Positions 60,785 to 64,000 of a stretch of DNA of 64,000 nucleotides are shown one piece after another; within the stretch, counting starts at the first letter, position 1; every line of letters begins with the position of its first letter. The position numbers and the translations under genes were made by a program. The notes beneath the pieces are model-generated. The model was not told where the DNA came from, did not search any database, and was given only the letters and a program-made list of their open reading frames with translations. The DNA comes from Erinaceus europaeus (lineage: Eukaryota > Chordata > Mammalia > Eulipotyphla > Erinaceidae), in contig NC_080168.1 in NCBI RefSeq assembly GCF_950295315.1, positions 74,689,519 through 74,753,518 on the forward strand, written 5' to 3'.

Positions 60785-61074
60785 CATAAGCCCCTCTTAA
60801 ACCATCTGCTTCACTTCTTTTACAGAACTAATGCTGGCCTTTTCCCCTCCAATTTTTGGTTCAGTTTTCACAGAGTTTTTCCTTCTCTCTGCCAGCCTAG
60901 GATGCATGGAGAAGGTTAGTTTCTTCCCCTGTTCAGACTCTGATTTTGGTACATGCCAAACTTCCCCCACAACATTTCTACTCCCTTTTATCAGGGTTCT
61001 CATGATGTCAACTATTCAATTTTGGCTGTTTATCATTAGCAGGCTCTAGGGTGTATTTGTTTGAATTTGCCAAT
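60785..61074. other. Intronic, no recognised feature
   Basis: About 290 bases. Open frames on both strands (minus 60797-61003, plus 60831-61049) have no recognised domain and no ENOX1-compatible phase. Confidence 0.35.
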
Positions 61075-61472
61075 TGCCGTTCTAGCTTCGTGGGCGGGAG
61101 ACAGAGACGACCAGAGACTCATGGCTGAGCTGTACGCAGTATCTCTTTATTCATGTGGAACACAGCACAATCTAAGCTAAGCTATATCTAATCACAATCT
61201 TGTCCTTATATATATACTTGCCAAGTAGGGTAGAAACAGGATGTGATGTAGAGAGGGTGGAGTGAAAAAAGACTGGTGGAGATCAGGGTGTACTAGGAGA
61301 GGGGGCGGAGCAAAAAGACATCATGAACCTATGGGGATTAAACCATTGCCCTGCAGGCAGGGTAGTGCTTAGTTAACAGTGGTTATGTAAACAGAATACA
61401 GTGTTAAGCAGGGGGGATTAAACCAATGAAACAGAAGGGGTCTTAGAAGCATAATTTAGAAGCATACCAACA
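61075..61472 (-). mobile_element. Betaretrovirus-like 3' LTR, minus
   Basis: On the minus strand it runs from TGTTGGTATGCTTCTAAATT to AGCTAGAACGGCA. In order, it has ATGTCTTTTTGCTCCGCCCC, CACATCCTGTTTCTACCCTA, TATATATAAGG (TATA box), ACATGAATAAAGAGATACTG (AATAAA signal) and GAGTCTCTGGTCGTCTCTGT (U5-like). The length is about 398 bp. A polypurine tract directly precedes it, so it is an LTR with at least a stub of internal sequence, not a simple solo LTR. Confidence 0.88.
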
Positions 61473-61489
61473 ATTCTCCCTTTCTTTTT
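61473..61489 (-). mobile_element. Retroviral polypurine tract
   Basis: AAAAAGAAAGGGAGAAT on the minus strand, ending exactly at the LTR's TGTTGG start. This is the plus-strand primer site typical of a 3' LTR junction. Confidence 0.85.
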
Positions 61490-62910
61490 AACTAATAGCC
61501 ATAGTATCAGGAGTGTGGGGTGAACAGAAACCTATATCGTACAGGCATTTTCAAAAGAACTGGCACAAGAGCCAATGCCCAGTTCAAATTCAAAATGAGA
61601 GTGGGCAACAAGATGACTAAAGAGACACTTCCATATTGTGGTTTTAGCCTTGGTCTTTCCACTACAAATCACTTTTTGTGGGTTAAGTTACTCAAAAATT
61701 TCAAGTCTTGGACCATCAATCTAATTGAGCTTCATCAGTTCTACAGAGGTGGCATGGAAGATTCAAGGTCAGTTCTCTAGAGCTCATACTCCTACCACTT
61801 TTGTCTCTTTATAATACAGAATGTCTGCATGTTCTTTCACTAAAAGGAATACCCGTAATAAAGGAATGTCTGAACCCAGGTTCTTCATGTTGTAATTTTC
61901 ATGAAATCCTCTGATTTGCAAATCATCTTAGTGCTTGGACTACATCCTTTTCTGGCTTTTCCAATTTTATGAGGAACATCATCTTCCTTCTCCTTGCAGG
62001 GGCTTATCTCTACTCCACCCCCCCTACTCCTAGCATGCTTTCAAGACCTCTCTGGGAAAAAAAATGCATTCTTTCAGGTTTCTATGCAATATCTCTTATG
62101 CTGATCTCCATACTCACTACCTTTGCTCTACTATCAGTTCTCCTGAGTTACCACTTTGACCACTACAGGAACCTCTTATTTTGTATTCATTTCTAGTTTC
62201 TTCTTCTTCCAATCTACCAGACTGCATTTCTAAAATGTTACTCTCATCATATCAATCTGCAATTGAAAGATCAGGAGGTTTTTGACAATCTGTAGGGACA
62301 ATTCAGATGTACTCTAATAACTTGGGGATAATGCCAGGGATGGGTCTGTCATTTCAAGTTCAAGCCTACTAAAATAGCCTATCTACTTTATTTGTCCAGG
62401 TAAGTTTTAAGAAAGCCATCTCCCTTTTATTTATTACTTCCCACTTACATTTCCCCACACAACACAAGTCCACAAGTCAGGTATCTCTCAGAGGCATTTA
62501 TTCTAGGCTGTTCACAAGGTTTCCTTATCTAAACCCATATGGCTGGATGGTCACTTATATATTCTGGACAGAACTGACTTTAACCTGTGTTTCTTCAGCA
62601 AAACTGCAAACTCTTTTAAGGTAGTTGCCACATCTGAACAAATAAACCCGTAGTGCAGATGGGATATGTGTTCTAATTCAGTCATCATTATGTACTGGAT
62701 AACATCAGACAGTTAATCTCTTACTTTCCCTTTTATAAAACACAGATAATAGCCTATACAAGTCAAAACTGCTGTGAGGATCCAATGTTAAATGAGAGAT
62801 GATGCTTTGAAAAATGATTTCTAGAAGTATTTCATGACATCAACATTATAATAATCATTCAATTTTATTATTTGTAGAAGTGAATGGATATAGAACAGGT
62901 ACTTAGCACA
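61490..62910. other. Possible short ERV internal stub, then intronic sequence
   Basis: The first 40-60 bases next to the polypurine tract (minus CACCCCACACTCCTGATACT) look like the end of a betaretroviral internal region. Beyond that I see no retroviral gene, and no env-like frame on the minus strand. The remainder to about 62.9 kb appears single-copy. ORFs of 75-86 codons are of random composition. Confidence 0.4.
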
Positions 62911-62914
62911 TACC

Positions 62915-64000
62915 TGGGATAGACAACTTCTGGCCAAGATGGTGGTGAACCTGTTTTCACTTGCTGGTGCCATCACAACAAAAACTACAACAGACATGGA
63001 AAAACTCTCCAAGATATGAGCTTGGAGTTCAGATGAACTAACAGAGGAAAATGAGCCCAGAATGTCTCTACCACGGCTGCCTGGTGTGGTCCAGTTGCAT
63101 CTCTGGTGGCTGTCCAGTTCACCCAAGCAGATTCTAGTTAGAATCCCTGCCTCTGTGGCCAACTAGCTCTGATTAGGCCTCTGAGACCCATTGCCTCAGT
63201 GCCTGTTGGCCCTGGTCTTTACAGAGAGCCAAACATAATGGGAAGATAAAGTAAATTACTCAGGCCAAGATAGCTGCTTGAGGGAAATCCTAAATTCAAC
63301 AAAGCAATCTAAACCTCCTGAAGAAGAATTCACATTTATAGTTCTAGGGATTCTTGCTAAGTTGAGAAAAATTATGGAGGACTGCATAGAAACTAGAGGA
63401 ATGATGAGGAAATCGACAATTTCATAGCAGTGATCATATGAATGAATAGTGCAGTGACTGAACTAAAGAAATACACAACAGAGAATACCTACAGGAAGAC
63501 AGACATCAAGAGACTCAAATGGAGATAAAAAGTAGAAGAAATCACCCCAAAAATAGTAAAAAGAAAAAAATTACACTGAAACAAATGAGAGAGGTCTGAG
63601 AACATCAAAAGGAACATCATTCATATCATAGTATAAGAAGGAAGAGAAAGGGATAACATTCTTATCAGAAGAAAATTTAGCAGATAAATTTCCCCAAATT
63701 AAAGGAGACAGATAATCAGATCTGGGAGGCTCAAGTAACTCCAAGAAAAAAAGAATCCACACCTAAGTTCAACAACACACATAATAGTTAAAATGACAGA
63801 TCAAAGACAAAGAGATCATCCTGAAACTTCTAGAGAAAAATCAAATAATGACCTTTAAAGGAAATCCCAAAACACTGTCAGAAACTCTAAAATCAGGAAA
63901 GAATTAGCAGGACATATTCCAAGTTCTGAATGGAAAAGACATTCACTCAAAAATAATTTATCTTTCTAGGTTATAACTCATATTTGAAGGAAGCACAAAG
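62915..64000 (+). pseudogene. L1/HAL1-like 5'UTR and ORF1 remnant, cut by window edge
   Basis: TTCTGGCCAAGATGGTGGTG at about 62929 resembles an L1/HAL1 5' start. From about 63190 the forward sense resembles L1 ORF1. ATTTCCCCAAATTAAAGGAG, GGAGGCTCAAGTAACTCCAA, AAGAATCCACACCTAAGTTC and ACAGATCAAAGACAAAGAGA with TCATCCTGAAACTTCTAGAG parallel the ORF1 RNA-binding segment (FP...QEA...TP...STPR...KTKDKE). Frequent stops show decay. HAL1, which has ORF1 only, is as likely as L1M, because ORF2 would lie outside the window. Confidence 0.7.

Larger units (their letters stand above)
51096..64000 (-). other. ENOX1: ENOX1 intron continuing beyond the window (inferred)
   Basis: Because the exon at 50993-51095 has a normal acceptor and the gene's upstream exons are not visible, everything to the right edge should be intron. 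I searched both strands for a further exon in ENOX1 frame and found none. It holds T2 SINEs, an LTR-like block, a deleted L1 ORF2, an LTR and an L1 ORF1-like piece. Confidence 0.7.

Noticed and set aside
60797..61003. Minus-strand ORF of 68 codons, charged and exon-like
   Set aside because: It lies in the right strand for ENOX1 but does not resemble any part of the protein as I remember it, and lies between a SINE and an LTR.

Overview
This window is vertebrate nuclear DNA, most likely from a hedgehog (Erinaceidae; Erinaceus europaeus is my best guess). No prokaryotic gene organisation is visible: there are no tandem ORFs and no operons. The species call rests on dozens of copies of tRNA-derived SINEs whose body contains CACCTGCAGGGG and GAAGCAGGTCTGCAGGTGTC and whose tails are CAACAACAATAAC-type or AATAAATAAATA. 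I recognise these as the dominant SINEs of hedgehog genomic sequence. That is recognition from memory and was not checked by a search.

The one protein-coding gene I can support is the 3' end of ENOX1 (ecto-NOX disulfide-thiol exchanger 1) on the minus strand. Three coding exons lie at 51095-50993, 36084-35999 and 27194-27063. They are joined by GT-AG introns of about 14.9 and 8.8 kb. Their phases agree, and together they give one uninterrupted 106-residue C-terminus with a stop codon. A 3'UTR of about 0.7 kb follows, with AATAAA signals near 26.38-26.50 kb. The rest of the gene would lie beyond the right edge, so 51.1-64 kb should be ENOX1 intron. The stretch 1-26.35 kb is 3' flanking, intergenic DNA. 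From human synteny as I remember it, DNAJC15 lies on that side.

Most of the remaining sequence is interspersed repeat. (1) SINEs fall into five groups, named here for reference. T1: about 210 bp, ending AATAAATAAATA. T2: about 270-330 bp, ending in CAACAACAATAAC or in a GGAGCAGTGGA...CCTGGAGGCAAA tail. T3: core CATGCCTGAGGC...CCATAAGCCAGAGCTGAG. T4: core GCTCACTTGGGTAGTG...GCCATGTG. T5: minus-strand copies reading GAACTCAGGACCTCATGC. (2) LINE-1 pieces include young copies with an unusually long, modular 3'UTR (17.5-20.1 kb, 7.4-8.3 kb, 23.2-24.1 kb), ORF2 remnants (11.8-13.1 kb minus; 57.3-58.9 kb plus), an ancient L1M body (41.0-42.3 kb plus), an old L1M 3' half (27.9-30.2 kb minus) and an ORF1/HAL1-like 5' piece (62.9-64.0 kb plus). 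(3) Four related betaretrovirus-like LTRs lie at 1-190, 13861-14275, 29686-30163 and 61075-61472. Two are solo LTRs flanked by near-perfect 6-bp duplications. A fifth, different LTR-like block lies near 54.3-54.7 kb. (4) Simple repeats include a 370-bp GA-rich array, TTCC arrays, two AC arrays and a run of about 20 G.

I see no evidence of a novel gene system. The most unusual observation is that the LTR at 29686-30163 carries what looks like the 5' half of tRNA-Gly(GCC), joined at an 8-nt microhomology. It may be the product of template switching during reverse transcription. The nested insertions (LTR in SINE, L1 in L1M with a perfect 15-bp duplication, SINE in L1, L1 in SINE) allow relative dating of the element families.
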